From Planctomycetaceae bacterium UBA6894 (GTDB lineage Bacteria; Planctomycetota; Planctomycetia; Gemmatales; Gemmataceae), in the NCBI GenBank assembly GCA_002451275.1, contig DKBS01000083.1:1-13613 (forward strand): a stretch of 13,613 nucleotides of DNA, given 5' to 3'. Below are positions 7,508 through 13,613 of the stretch, piece after piece; position 1 is the first letter of the stretch, and each line of letters begins with the position of its first letter. The position numbers and the translations under genes are program-made. Under the pieces are notes generated by a model, which saw nothing but the letters and a program-made list of their open reading frames with translations, did not search any database and was not told where the DNA came from.

Positions 7508-8950
7508 ATGAATTTCCTTCCAGGCCTTGTAACCTGCCTGCTGGCGTGCGGGCAGGGTCCGGCCGACCGGCCGAACATCCTCTTCATCATGACCGATGAT
7601 CACGCCGCACACGCCATTTCCGCCTACGGCGGCAAGATCAACCGGACCCCGCATCTGGACCAACTGGCAAAAGAGGGCGTGCGCCTGGACCGCTGCTTCG
7701 TCACCAACTCCATCTGTACCCCCAGCCGTGCCGCCATCCTTACCGGCAAATACAGCCACAAGAATGGCGTGCCGGTGTTCAACCGTTTTGATGGCGGCCA
7801 GCAGACCGTGGCGAAGCTGCTGCAGGCCGCCGGATACCACACCGGCATGTACGGCAAATGGCATCTGGGGAGCGACCCCACCGGCTTTGACCAATGGAAA
7901 ATCCTGCCCGGGCAGGGCCTGTACCACGACCCGGTTTTCTACACCGCCACCGAACGGAAAAAGGAACCGGGCTACTGCACCGACCTCATCACAGACTTCT
8001 CGATCGATTTCCTCGACAAGCGCCCGAAGGACAAGCCCTTTTTCCTCATGTGCCACCACAAGGCGCCACACCGCAACTGGCAGCCCCGCGCCGACAAGAA
8101 AGCCAAATGGGCGAACATCGAGGTGCCCCTGCCGGAAACCTTCGACGACGTATACACCGGCAAATCCGATGCCTCCCGCGAGGCCACCATGCGTGTCGCC
8201 GACCACCTCACGCCCAATGACCTGAAGGAGCAACCTCCGGAAGGTCTGACCGGGCGTGACCTGAAAATCTGGAAGTACCAGCGCTACATGCGCGACTACC
8301 TAGCCTGCGTGGAAAGCGTCGATGACAACATCGGCCGGCTGCTGGATCACCTCGACCGGCAGGGCCTGCGGGACAACACCCTGGTGACCTACACATCCGA
8401 CCAAGGATTCTTCCTTGGTGACCACGGCTGGTATGACAAGCGCTTCATGTACGAGGAATCGCTGAAGATGCCTTTCCTCGCCCGGTGGCCGGGCAAGATC
8501 AAGCCCGGCACCACCAGCGGCGACATGGTGCTGAATGTGGATTTCGCGCCCACCTTCCTGGCGGCGGCCGGCCTGCCCGTCCCCGGCGACATGCAGGGCC
8601 AAAACGCATTGGGCGTCCTTGCCGGCAACAGCCCCAAAGGGTGGCGCACCGACATGTACTACCGCTACTACCACTACCCCGCCGACCACCGGGTGCAGCC
8701 CCATATCGGGGTGCGCACCCTCACCCACAAGCTGATTCACTTCAACAAGATCGACCAGTGGGAACTGTACGACCTCACCACCGACCCGCGCGAGATGCGG
8801 AACCTGATCCATGAGCCCGAGCAGCAGGCCAAGGCGAAGGAACTGAAGGAGCGCATGCTGGCGCTGAAAAAGGAGCTCGGAGACTCAGACCAGTTCGCCG
8901 ACCAGCAACCCCCATCCGGGGTGGACGGCCAGCCCAGAAATCGCAAGTAA
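7508..8950 (+). CDS. Formylglycine-dependent sulfatase (alkaline-phosphatase superfamily, S1 type), exported
   Basis: A 480-aa arylsulfatase-like enzyme that hydrolyses sulfate esters, probably on polysaccharides. The signature CTPSRAAILTG has C70, which must be converted to formylglycine by FGE or anSME, neither of which is in this window. Other active-site elements: D30-D31 in NILFIMTDDH, K117 and H119 in GMYGKWHLG, K185 and H188 in HHKAPH, and D298-Q299 in TSDQGFFLGDHG. The C-terminus has the usual small sulfatase domain (RTLTHKLI, ELYDLTTDPREMRNL) and then a polar tail. The N-terminus is short and hydrophobic with no basic residues. LLAC at 11-14 looks like a lipobox, so the mature protein may be a lipoprotein starting at Cys14. 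The overall pattern resembles N-acetylglucosamine-6-sulfatase-like S1 enzymes, but substrate cannot be fixed by eye. GGGAG at 7494-7498, 9 nt upstream, supports the ATG. It appears monocistronic, with a strong stem-loop 5 nt after the stop. Confidence 0.95.
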   Translation: MNFLPGLVTCLLACGQGPADRPNILFIMTDDHAAHAISAYGGKINRTPHLDQLAKEGVRLDRCFVTNSICTPSRAAILTGKYSHKNGVPVFNRFDGGQQTVAKLLQAAGYHTGMYGKWHLGSDPTGFDQWKILPGQGLYHDPVFYTATERKKEPGYCTDLITDFSIDFLDKRPKDKPFFLMCHHKAPHRNWQPRADKKAKWANIEVPLPETFDDVYTGKSDASREATMRVADHLTPNDLKEQPPEGLTGRDLKIWKYQRYMRDYLACVESVDDNIGRLLDHLDRQGLRDNTLVTYTSDQGFFLGDHGWYDKRFMYEESLKMPFLARWPGKIKPGTTSGDMVLNVDFAPTFLAAAGLPVPGDMQGQNALGVLAGNSPKGWRTDMYYRYYHYPADHRVQPHIGVRTLTHKLIHFNKIDQWELYDLTTDPREMRNLIHEPEQQAKAKELKERMLALKKELGDSDQFADQQPPSGVDGQPRNRK

Positions 8951-8954
8951 ATCA

Positions 8955-8997
8955 GCGGGGCCCTCAAGCACGGCCGCCCCGTGCCGGGGGCCCCCGC
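8955..8997 (+). terminator. GC-rich compound stem-loop after the sulfatase; likely terminator
   Basis: An inner perfect hairpin GCACGG-CCGCC-CCGTGC (8968-8984; 6-bp stem, 5-nt loop) is enclosed by an outer stem. In the outer stem GCGGGGCCC (8955-8963) pairs with GGG and CCCCGC (8988-8990 and 8992-8997), with C8991 bulged. The structure begins 5 nt after the sulfatase stop. It lacks a T-run (a C-run follows), so termination is inferred from its strength and position between convergent genes. Confidence 0.5.
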
Positions 8998-9008
8998 CCC
9001 CCCATTGC

Positions 9009-9096
9009 CCGCAGCGGCCCGTTTGTGGTTCAGGACCCGTTTCTGAAATGGTTCGCGGCGGCCCCGTTGCGGTTCAGGACCCGTTCCTGAAATGGT
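9009..9096. repeat. 44-bp tandem duplication (2 copies) overlapping the 3' end of the STN-like gene
   Basis: Copy A is 9009-9052 and copy B is 9053-9096; by direct alignment 38 of 44 positions match, and four of the six differences are transitions. Copy B contains the last codons and stop of the minus-strand gene ending at 9074; copy A lies outside it. Each copy carries an inverted repeat. In copy B TTCAGGA-CCCGT-TCCTGAA (9073-9091) is a perfect 7-bp stem. In copy A (9029-9047) one pair becomes G-T, so the hairpin survives in plus-strand RNA but is broken by an A-C mismatch in minus-strand RNA. No T-tract follows. Confidence 0.85.
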
Positions 9097-10333
9097 ATTC
9101 AGCGGTCTGCTTGATGATGAGCGATTTGGTGATGGGGTCATAGGTCACCCGTCCAGGTCCCACCGGTTCCCAGGATTCGGGATCGCCGGTGCCCTTCACC
9201 ATGTTGATCAGGCTCTGCTCGTTTTGGTTCATCTGCAAATGGTTGGCCAGCGGCGCATTCCACGCCTGCTGCTGCATCAGCGCCAAACCGTCCCACCCAT
9301 ACCAACGGATCGCTGCATCGTACTGGGCGGGCAGCGGCTGGAATTGGTAGTTGTTCAGGGCATACACCAGGTCGCCCACATAGTGCACCCGGGTGACCAT
9401 GGTGTTTTTGGCCACCTCCAGCGAGGTGACCTTCAATCCGTCATCGGTCACGATGTAAGCCGCGCCCAATTCCGACAGCACCTTGCGCATCACCGTCCGG
9501 GCCGCCAGGCCCCTTGATTTCACCGGCACTTCGGTTTGCATGCCCACACCGATGGTTTCCAGCGCCAACCGGTCCACCTGTACATCAATCTCGGTCTGCT
9601 TTTCAAACCAGTCGAAGAATCCCTGCAAATCCACGCTGTCCATGTTGGCGGTCAGAGGCTTGTTCAGGCCGGCAACGATTCTCTTTTGCGGATGGGTGTA
9701 CCGCCCCTCCTGGGATCGGCGGGTGCTCTTCTCGGCCCAGTCTGCCGGCAGGGCCATATCCCGGTCAGGCAGGGACGCATTGGCTTCCACCCGCCGCAAT
9801 TCCGCCTGACGGTTGTCGGCAGCCCCCGCCCGGGCCTCCGCCTGGCGGACAAGGGCACCCCGGTTGTTGGCGATCATTCCCCCGGCCACATCTGCCGGCG
9901 AACCGGGAGGAATTGCTCGGCTAGGTCCCATCGGCTGTGCCGAGGGTGAAAGGCTCCGTGGCAGGCCGAGGGCGCCTTCGGGCCTCGGCGCGGGTTGGGC
10001 TGCCAGCATGCGGTCTTCCACAGCCCGGATCAGCCGCAGATGTGCCTGACGACGCTCCTCGGGCAGGGCGAGCTCCTTTTCCACTTCCCGGCGGGCGTTT
10101 TGTAGCGCGGTTCCCCCGGCTTGCGGATCGCGTTTTGCCAGTTGGACAGCTTCCAAAACTATTCGGTCCACCCGGTCTATCGCCACCTGCCGGCGTGCCT
10201 TCGCTTCCGCCAACGGATCACCGGGAAATGCCTGCGCGGGAGCAAGCGCCAACAGCGCGGTTGTGCAAACAGCCCACAGCATGATCCCTGCCCCCCGCGA
10301 ACGGATGCTCCCTCGTCTGGTACGAGGCAACAC
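9074..10333 (-). CDS. Secreted STN-like (secretin-related) protein of planctomycete type
   Basis: A 419-aa protein. An Arg-rich N-region (residues 1-13) and hydrophobic core end in APAQA, predicting signal-peptidase cleavage after Ala35, so it is periplasmic or extracellular. Residues 36-115 form a charged helical/coiled-coil-prone part, followed by a Pro/Ala/Gly-rich linker. A domain from about L223 to 305 (LNKPLTANMDSVDLQGFFDW, VPVKSRGLAARTVMRKVLSE, AAYIVTDDGLKVTS) has the pattern of the STN-like repeats seen in planctomycete secretin-like proteins. A C-terminal module has VHYVGDLVYAL and LINMVKGTGDPESWEPVGPG, then SLIIKQTAEYHF. There is no secretin pore domain, so a pore is unlikely. The listed start is GTG 10333. 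ATG 10282 has a better GGGGGG/AGGGA leader but would leave a signal peptide with no basic residue. The protein ends abruptly inside the duplicated repeat. It lies downstream of the GDPD gene on the same strand. Function is unknown. Confidence 0.82.
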   Translation of the reverse strand: MLPRTRRGSIRSRGAGIMLWAVCTTALLALAPAQAFPGDPLAEAKARRQVAIDRVDRIVLEAVQLAKRDPQAGGTALQNARREVEKELALPEERRQAHLRLIRAVEDRMLAAQPAPRPEGALGLPRSLSPSAQPMGPSRAIPPGSPADVAGGMIANNRGALVRQAEARAGAADNRQAELRRVEANASLPDRDMALPADWAEKSTRRSQEGRYTHPQKRIVAGLNKPLTANMDSVDLQGFFDWFEKQTEIDVQVDRLALETIGVGMQTEVPVKSRGLAARTVMRKVLSELGAAYIVTDDGLKVTSLEVAKNTMVTRVHYVGDLVYALNNYQFQPLPAQYDAAIRWYGWDGLALMQQQAWNAPLANHLQMNQNEQSLINMVKGTGDPESWEPVGPGRVTYDPITKSLIIKQTAEYHFRNGS

Positions 10334-10397
10334 TCCCTATTGTTTGCCCGGGGGTACCGGAGTGGAAGGGGGTGCCGGAAAAAAGTCGGGCCGCCTG

Positions 10398-11324
10398 CTA
10401 TTTCCTGGGGAACTGGTCCGGGTTGTCGGTGAAGATCGCGTCCACACCCAAATCAAGCAGGTGCTGCATTTCCGCCTGCACGGAAGCGAATCTGCCCTTC
10501 TGCTGCTCATTGCAGGTCCACACGGTGACAGACATCCCCTGCTCGTGCGCCAGACGGATCAATTCCGGATGGTCATGGATAACAGTCTTGCGGGGAGCGA
10601 TGCCATCGGCGGTTTCCTTCAGTTTTTTGAGCCACTCCGCCGTTTCCAGTCCGTTTGCGGTTCCAAAAAGGTACACCAGAGGCAGCTTGCACCCCTGCTC
10701 CTGGCGTAATTTTTTCAGGCTTTCCAGGCTGAAGGACTGGATGATCACGGGTGTCCTGGCATCCGCCCCAGGCCGGTCGAGCCCGTTGCTGCGCAACACA
10801 TCCATCAGCATCTTGCCCATGTCGAAACCCCGGGCGGCGTACAGCTCAGGTCCCTTGGTTTCCGGAATGATCCCGGCCTTCCCTTTCACCAGGTCGATCA
10901 TCTCCTGCAAGGTGGGCACACGGGTGCCGGCAAACTTTTTGTCCTTCCTGATCCCCGCATCCAGCGTCTTGATCTCCGCCAGCTTGAAATCAACCACCGG
11001 CCAGACCTTTTTTCCACCTTCCATGCGGAACCGGTCGGGAAAGCGTGACGCCACATCGGTGGTGCGTTCCAGCCTGGAGTCATGCAGGCAGACGAGGACC
11101 CCGTCTTGGGTGATTTGCAGGTCAGGCTCCACAAAGTCGGCCCCCTGCTCCAGTGCCAACCGGTACGCCGGCAGGGTGTGTTCCGGCGCGTAGGCGGAGG
11201 CACCGCGGTGGGCGATGAGGGTGCGCTTGGTGTAAGGAGCCATCACGCCCGATTTCTCCCCCGCACGGGCTAACGGGATCATGGAAACGACACAGGCGAG
11301 GCAAAAGGACAGGCGCACCAGCAT
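10398..11324 (-). CDS. Secreted glycerophosphodiester phosphodiesterase (GDPD/GlpQ-like)
   Basis: A 308-aa enzyme that hydrolyses glycerophosphodiesters to glycerol-3-phosphate and an alcohol, most likely outside the cytoplasm. The signal peptide is clear: MLVRLSF plus a hydrophobic core, with cleavage after ARA (residue 21). The GDPD TIM-barrel motifs are present: LIAHRGASAYAPEHT (H39, R40, E48), FVEPDLQITQDGVLVCLHD (metal ligands E66 and D68, catalytic H81), IIPETKG (third metal glutamate), VIIQSFSLESLKKL, VTVWTCNE and the ending VDAIFTDNPDQF. All expected metal and catalytic residues are visible, and length fits the family. AAGGGGAA lies about 12 nt before ATG 11324. A T6 tract follows the stop on the minus strand (10384-10379) without a clear hairpin. 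The next gene starts 64-115 nt downstream on the same strand and could be co-transcribed. A role in scavenging phosphorus and glycerol from lipids or teichoic-type polymers is inferred. Confidence 0.95.
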   Translation of the reverse strand: MLVRLSFCLACVVSMIPLARAGEKSGVMAPYTKRTLIAHRGASAYAPEHTLPAYRLALEQGADFVEPDLQITQDGVLVCLHDSRLERTTDVASRFPDRFRMEGGKKVWPVVDFKLAEIKTLDAGIRKDKKFAGTRVPTLQEMIDLVKGKAGIIPETKGPELYAARGFDMGKMLMDVLRSNGLDRPGADARTPVIIQSFSLESLKKLRQEQGCKLPLVYLFGTANGLETAEWLKKLKETADGIAPRKTVIHDHPELIRLAHEQGMSVTVWTCNEQQKGRFASVQAEMQHLLDLGVDAIFTDNPDQFPRK

Positions 11325-11607
11325 CGGAAGTATTCCCCTTCAAACACCAAAAAACCATGGATTCCAAGGTAGCGGAAGCCAGCCGCCAATCTGCGAAAAT
11401 CCTGTGAAGAAAGGATCCGGACCGCTTGGCGCGTCGGACCCCGGCCCCAGAGTCTTGAGGGGCCCCGGCCCATGCGCTGACGGCCGGGGCGTGGTGAAAC
11501 TGCCTGAAAAGACCGGCGCAAGCCCGCCCCGCGCTGCTGGCCTGCACGCTTCTGGATTGGTATGCTTTTGATAGAGACGGATTACCGGTCAAACCGCGAG
11601 CGCCGCC
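11325..11607. other. Divergent intergenic region between GDPD and Trm112-like genes
   Basis: About 280 bp with no supportable gene; short open frames here overlap neighbours in antisense and lack recognisable protein features. It contains an inverted repeat GGCCCC (11443-11448) / GGGGCC (11459-11464) with a 10-nt spacer. An AT-richer patch near 11556-11576 (TTGGTATGCTTTTGATAGAG) sits about 30-50 nt before the Trm112-like start and is the best place for its promoter. No confident -35/-10 pair can be assigned. Confidence 0.4.
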
Positions 11608-11841
11608 ATGATTCCTGATGATTTGCTGCAACTCCTTCGCTGCCCGCTCGACACCTCGGTTCCCTTGGAATATCAGGCGGAATCAGCAGCCAAACTGCCG
11701 GCCCTGCGTTGCACCCGGTGCTCGCTGCTCTACCCCATCCGCGACGAGATCCCCTGCATGCTTCCCGAGGAGGCAATCCTGCCCCAGGGATGCCCCGACA
11801 TCGATCACCTACCCTGCCAAAAATCCGGCAAGGCGGGCTGA
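11608..11841 (+). CDS. Trm112-like small zinc-ribbon protein (UPF0434/Trm112 family)
   Basis: A 77-aa protein with the family pattern: LLQLLRCPLD at the N-terminus, then LRCTRCSLLYPIRDEIPCMLPEEAI. The RCxxC knuckle (C35, C38) and the YPIRDxIPxML signature are clear. In eukaryotes and archaea Trm112 activates tRNA, rRNA and release-factor methyltransferases; bacterial members are mostly uncharacterised and may play a similar partner role. The first knuckle here is C12-P-L-D15, so the usual second cysteine is replaced by Asp and the zinc site has only three of four canonical cysteines. Length is typical (60-80 aa), with a short Cys-containing tail after the core. The SD is weak. The next gene starts 31 nt downstream on the same strand, so the two are probably one operon. 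Confidence 0.88.
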   Translation: MIPDDLLQLLRCPLDTSVPLEYQAESAAKLPALRCTRCSLLYPIRDEIPCMLPEEAILPQGCPDIDHLPCQKSGKAG

Positions 11842-11872
11842 TCCGCTTTCCCTACCAGCCTGGTGCGCACGG

Positions 11873-13528
11873 ATGTTCATCGTCACTTTTCTGACACTCG
11901 CGGGTGCGCTGGCACAGGCCCAGCCCAACCCGGCCCGGCCCGTGGCTCCATCTCCCGACGAACAAGACCGCCAACTGCTGGCGCAAATGCGCCTAGGCAC
12001 CACAGGGCCCGAATTGCTGGGGCGGCTGAAAAGCCAGGCGGGCGATGCCCAGGCCATCGCCAAAGCCCGCGCCATCCTTCCCAGACTGGGGAGTGAGGAT
12101 TTCGAGACCCGCGAGCAGGCAGGCAGGGACATGGCCGCCCTGGGCAGCTCCATCCTCGATGTGCTGCGGGAAAATTCCAATCATCCAGACCCCGAAATTG
12201 CCCGGCGGGTCCGCGACCTTCGGGAAACCATTGAGGAGACCCAATCACCCCAGGCCCTGGGAGCCATCGTCCGGCAATTGATTCGGGGCAAGGTTCCGGG
12301 AACCACCGAGGCCCTCCTCGAACTGGCTGCCACCCGCGAGGACCCCGAATGGATCAGCCTGATTGCCCGGGCCCTGGAACGGCTGCCCGATGGCTCCGCC
12401 GAACCGCTGGGCAAGGCCGTTCAAAGTCCCAATCCGCGCGTCCGCTGGCTGGCGGGATCCGCGCTGGCGGCCAGTCCGGCAGGCAGAAATCTGGCCCGGC
12501 CGCTTCTCCAGGATCCGGAACACCAGGTGCGCTGGAAGGTCGCGCTGGCATTGGGACGCGCCGGGGAGGAAACCGCCGCCCTGCCCGTGGCCGTCGCGGA
12601 ATTGAAACAGGCCAACAAGGTTGCCGGCTTTGAACTGGAGGATTGGCTGCACCAGGTTGCCGGCGAATCCGGTCCGCCCCCCCTGCCCTGGCCTGGCACC
12701 GCGGCTGGACGCGCCGAACGGCAAAAGGCTTGGCAGGAATGGCTGGCCAAACGCCCCCAACCGGCCGTGGAAAAGGACCGCACCCTGACCGTGCTGCTCG
12801 ACGAGGGGATCATCCGGCTCCTGAACAGCCGGAATGAACCGGTCTGGGAGCTGAAGGACATCGCCTTCCCGCTGGACGCCGAATACCTTCCCGGGGGCCG
12901 GATCCTGGTGGCGGAGCATGGCGCGAACAAGGTGACCATCCGATCCACCAAAAACGAGGTCCTCTGGGAACGGTCTGTGGAAATGCCCCTCGCCGCCCAG
13001 CGCACACACCGCGGCACCATCCTGATCACCACCGCCGACATGGTCCTCGAGGTCGATGGCGACGGTACTGAGCGGAACCGGTTCCTTCCCGCGGGCACGC
13101 GCGAGGCCACCGGCGTCTACACCATCATGAAGTCGCAGATGCTTCCAAGCGGGGAGCTGGGCCTGGTGACCCAGCGGCGCGAACTGGCGGAGGATGCCTT
13201 CTTTGTCCGGTTTGACAGAGATTGGCGCGAGGCGGGATCCATCCCCGTGCGGGTGGGCACCAGCGGCGGCCGCATCGACTGGAAACCCAACGGCAATGTC
13301 CTGGTCCCCGAGCTCGACCGCAACCGGGTGGCGGAATACGACGCCAAAGGCAAGGAACTGTGGGTGGCCGACGCCGAGGTCCCGGTTTTCGCCACCCGCA
13401 CCGCCCGGGGAACCACGCTCATCACCTCGCGCAGCGATGCCGGCGCCAGGGAAGTCGATGAAAAGGGCAAAGCCGTTTGGACCTACAAGGCCGAGTCCCG
13501 AGTGACCCGCGCCATCCGCCTCCCCTGA
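11873..13528 (+). CDS. Secreted HEAT-repeat and beta-propeller protein
   Basis: A 551-aa protein. MFIVTFLTLAGALAQA is a short signal peptide with cleavage likely after Ala16; no TM follows. Residues about 55-260 are helical HEAT-like repeats, including LGSEDFETREQAGRDMAALG, PDPEIARRVRDL, PNPRVRWLAGSALAASPAG and PEHQVRWKVALALGRAG. This 'DFxTREQA..L..LG' form is common in planctomycete secreted proteins. From about 303 to the end there are repeated beta-strand units of PQQ/NHL-propeller type: RLLNSRNEPVWELKD, EYLPGGRILVAEHGANKV, NEVLWERSVEMP, NGNVLVPELDRNRVAEYDAKG and WVADAEVPVFATRTARGTTL. No catalytic motif is seen; a binding or scaffold role is likely. The frame is open upstream to 11618, but that part overlaps the Trm112-like gene in another frame. 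ATG 11873, which yields a signal peptide, is the sensible start. Confidence 0.87.
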   Translation: MFIVTFLTLAGALAQAQPNPARPVAPSPDEQDRQLLAQMRLGTTGPELLGRLKSQAGDAQAIAKARAILPRLGSEDFETREQAGRDMAALGSSILDVLRENSNHPDPEIARRVRDLRETIEETQSPQALGAIVRQLIRGKVPGTTEALLELAATREDPEWISLIARALERLPDGSAEPLGKAVQSPNPRVRWLAGSALAASPAGRNLARPLLQDPEHQVRWKVALALGRAGEETAALPVAVAELKQANKVAGFELEDWLHQVAGESGPPPLPWPGTAAGRAERQKAWQEWLAKRPQPAVEKDRTLTVLLDEGIIRLLNSRNEPVWELKDIAFPLDAEYLPGGRILVAEHGANKVTIRSTKNEVLWERSVEMPLAAQRTHRGTILITTADMVLEVDGDGTERNRFLPAGTREATGVYTIMKSQMLPSGELGLVTQRRELAEDAFFVRFDRDWREAGSIPVRVGTSGGRIDWKPNGNVLVPELDRNRVAEYDAKGKELWVADAEVPVFATRTARGTTLITSRSDAGAREVDEKGKAVWTYKAESRVTRAIRLP

Positions 13529-13529
13529 C

Positions 13530-13549
13530 CCGGCGCCCGGCACCTTTTT
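13530..13549 (+). terminator. Short hairpin plus T5 after the HEAT/propeller gene
   Basis: CCGG-CGC-CCGG (13530-13540) followed by CACC and five T (13545-13549), directly after the stop codon. The stem is only 4 bp, but it is the only hairpin in the window closely followed by a T-run in the right direction. Confidence 0.4.
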
Positions 13550-13571
13550 CAACCGTGTAAAACTTTCACTT

Positions 13572-13589
13572 CCTGCCCCAAAGGGCGGG
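13572..13589 (+). terminator. Second hairpin downstream of the HEAT/propeller gene
   Basis: CCTGCCC-CAAA-GGGCGGG forms a 7-bp stem with one G-T wobble and a 4-nt loop. A T-rich stretch (TTTATTTC) follows about 10 nt later. It may act with the upstream hairpin, or as a terminator for a gene entering from the right. Confidence 0.4.
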
Positions 13590-13613
13590 TCGTGTGGCGT
13601 TTATTTCAGGGTA

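Noticed and set aside
9009..9096. CRISPR-like or IS-end interpretation of the tandem repeat
   Set aside because: There are only two directly adjacent copies with no spacers, and no transposase or terminal inverted repeats are nearby.
8737..9141. A 134-codon minus-strand frame spanning the sulfatase end and the repeat
   Set aside because: It crosses the terminator-like stem and overlaps two well-supported genes; it is low-complexity and Ser/Arg-rich.
11281..11571. A 96-codon plus-strand frame in the GDPD/Trm112 intergenic region
   Set aside because: It begins antisense inside the GDPD gene, has no good ribosome site and no recognisable features.
12245..13552. A 435-codon open frame antisense to the HEAT/propeller gene
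   Set aside because: Antisense shadow; the plus-strand protein has a signal peptide and HEAT/propeller repeats.

Overview
The window looks like chromosomal DNA from a GC-rich planctomycete (Planctomycetota, perhaps Gemmataceae-like). This is inferred from the gene content: a stand-alone Hanks-type Ser/Thr kinase, a formylglycine sulfatase, a secreted STN-like protein with a 'PESW..VGPG' module, and a secreted HEAT-repeat plus beta-propeller protein with a planctomycete-style HEAT motif. No phage, IS element, CRISPR array, rRNA or tRNA was found. Coding density is high, with short intergenic gaps.

Layout. The left edge (1-1451, minus) holds the N-terminal half of a bifunctional proline dehydrogenase/P5C dehydrogenase (PutA type); its gene runs off the window. 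A divergent intergenic region of about 140 bp carries a perfect 14-bp palindrome and a consensus -10 box. It separates putA from a plus-strand cluster: Ser/Thr kinase, a translationally coupled four-helix membrane protein, a 390-aa alpha-helical protein of unknown function, and the DEAH-type helicase HrpB, which starts 3 nt after that protein's stop. HrpB converges on a small family-6-like uracil/hypoxanthine-DNA glycosylase gene (minus). That gene diverges from an exported or lipidated sulfatase (plus).

After the sulfatase come a strong GC-rich stem-loop and a 44-bp tandem duplication. The duplication overlaps the 3' end of a convergent gene for a secreted STN-like protein. Upstream of that gene, on the same minus strand, is a secreted glycerophosphodiester phosphodiesterase. 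A divergent region of about 280 bp leads to a plus-strand pair: a Trm112-like small protein (one canonical Cys missing) and a secreted HEAT-repeat/beta-propeller protein. Two hairpins follow at the right edge.

Functional reading. The window mixes catabolism and repair (proline oxidation, deoxyinosine/uracil excision), nutrient scavenging in the envelope (sulfatase, GDPD) and signalling (kinase with a coupled membrane partner). I see no clearly new multi-gene defence or biosynthetic system. The items most worth checking are the remodelled 3' end of the STN-like gene, the kinase/membrane-protein pair, the palindrome before putA, and the unknown gene coupled to hrpB.
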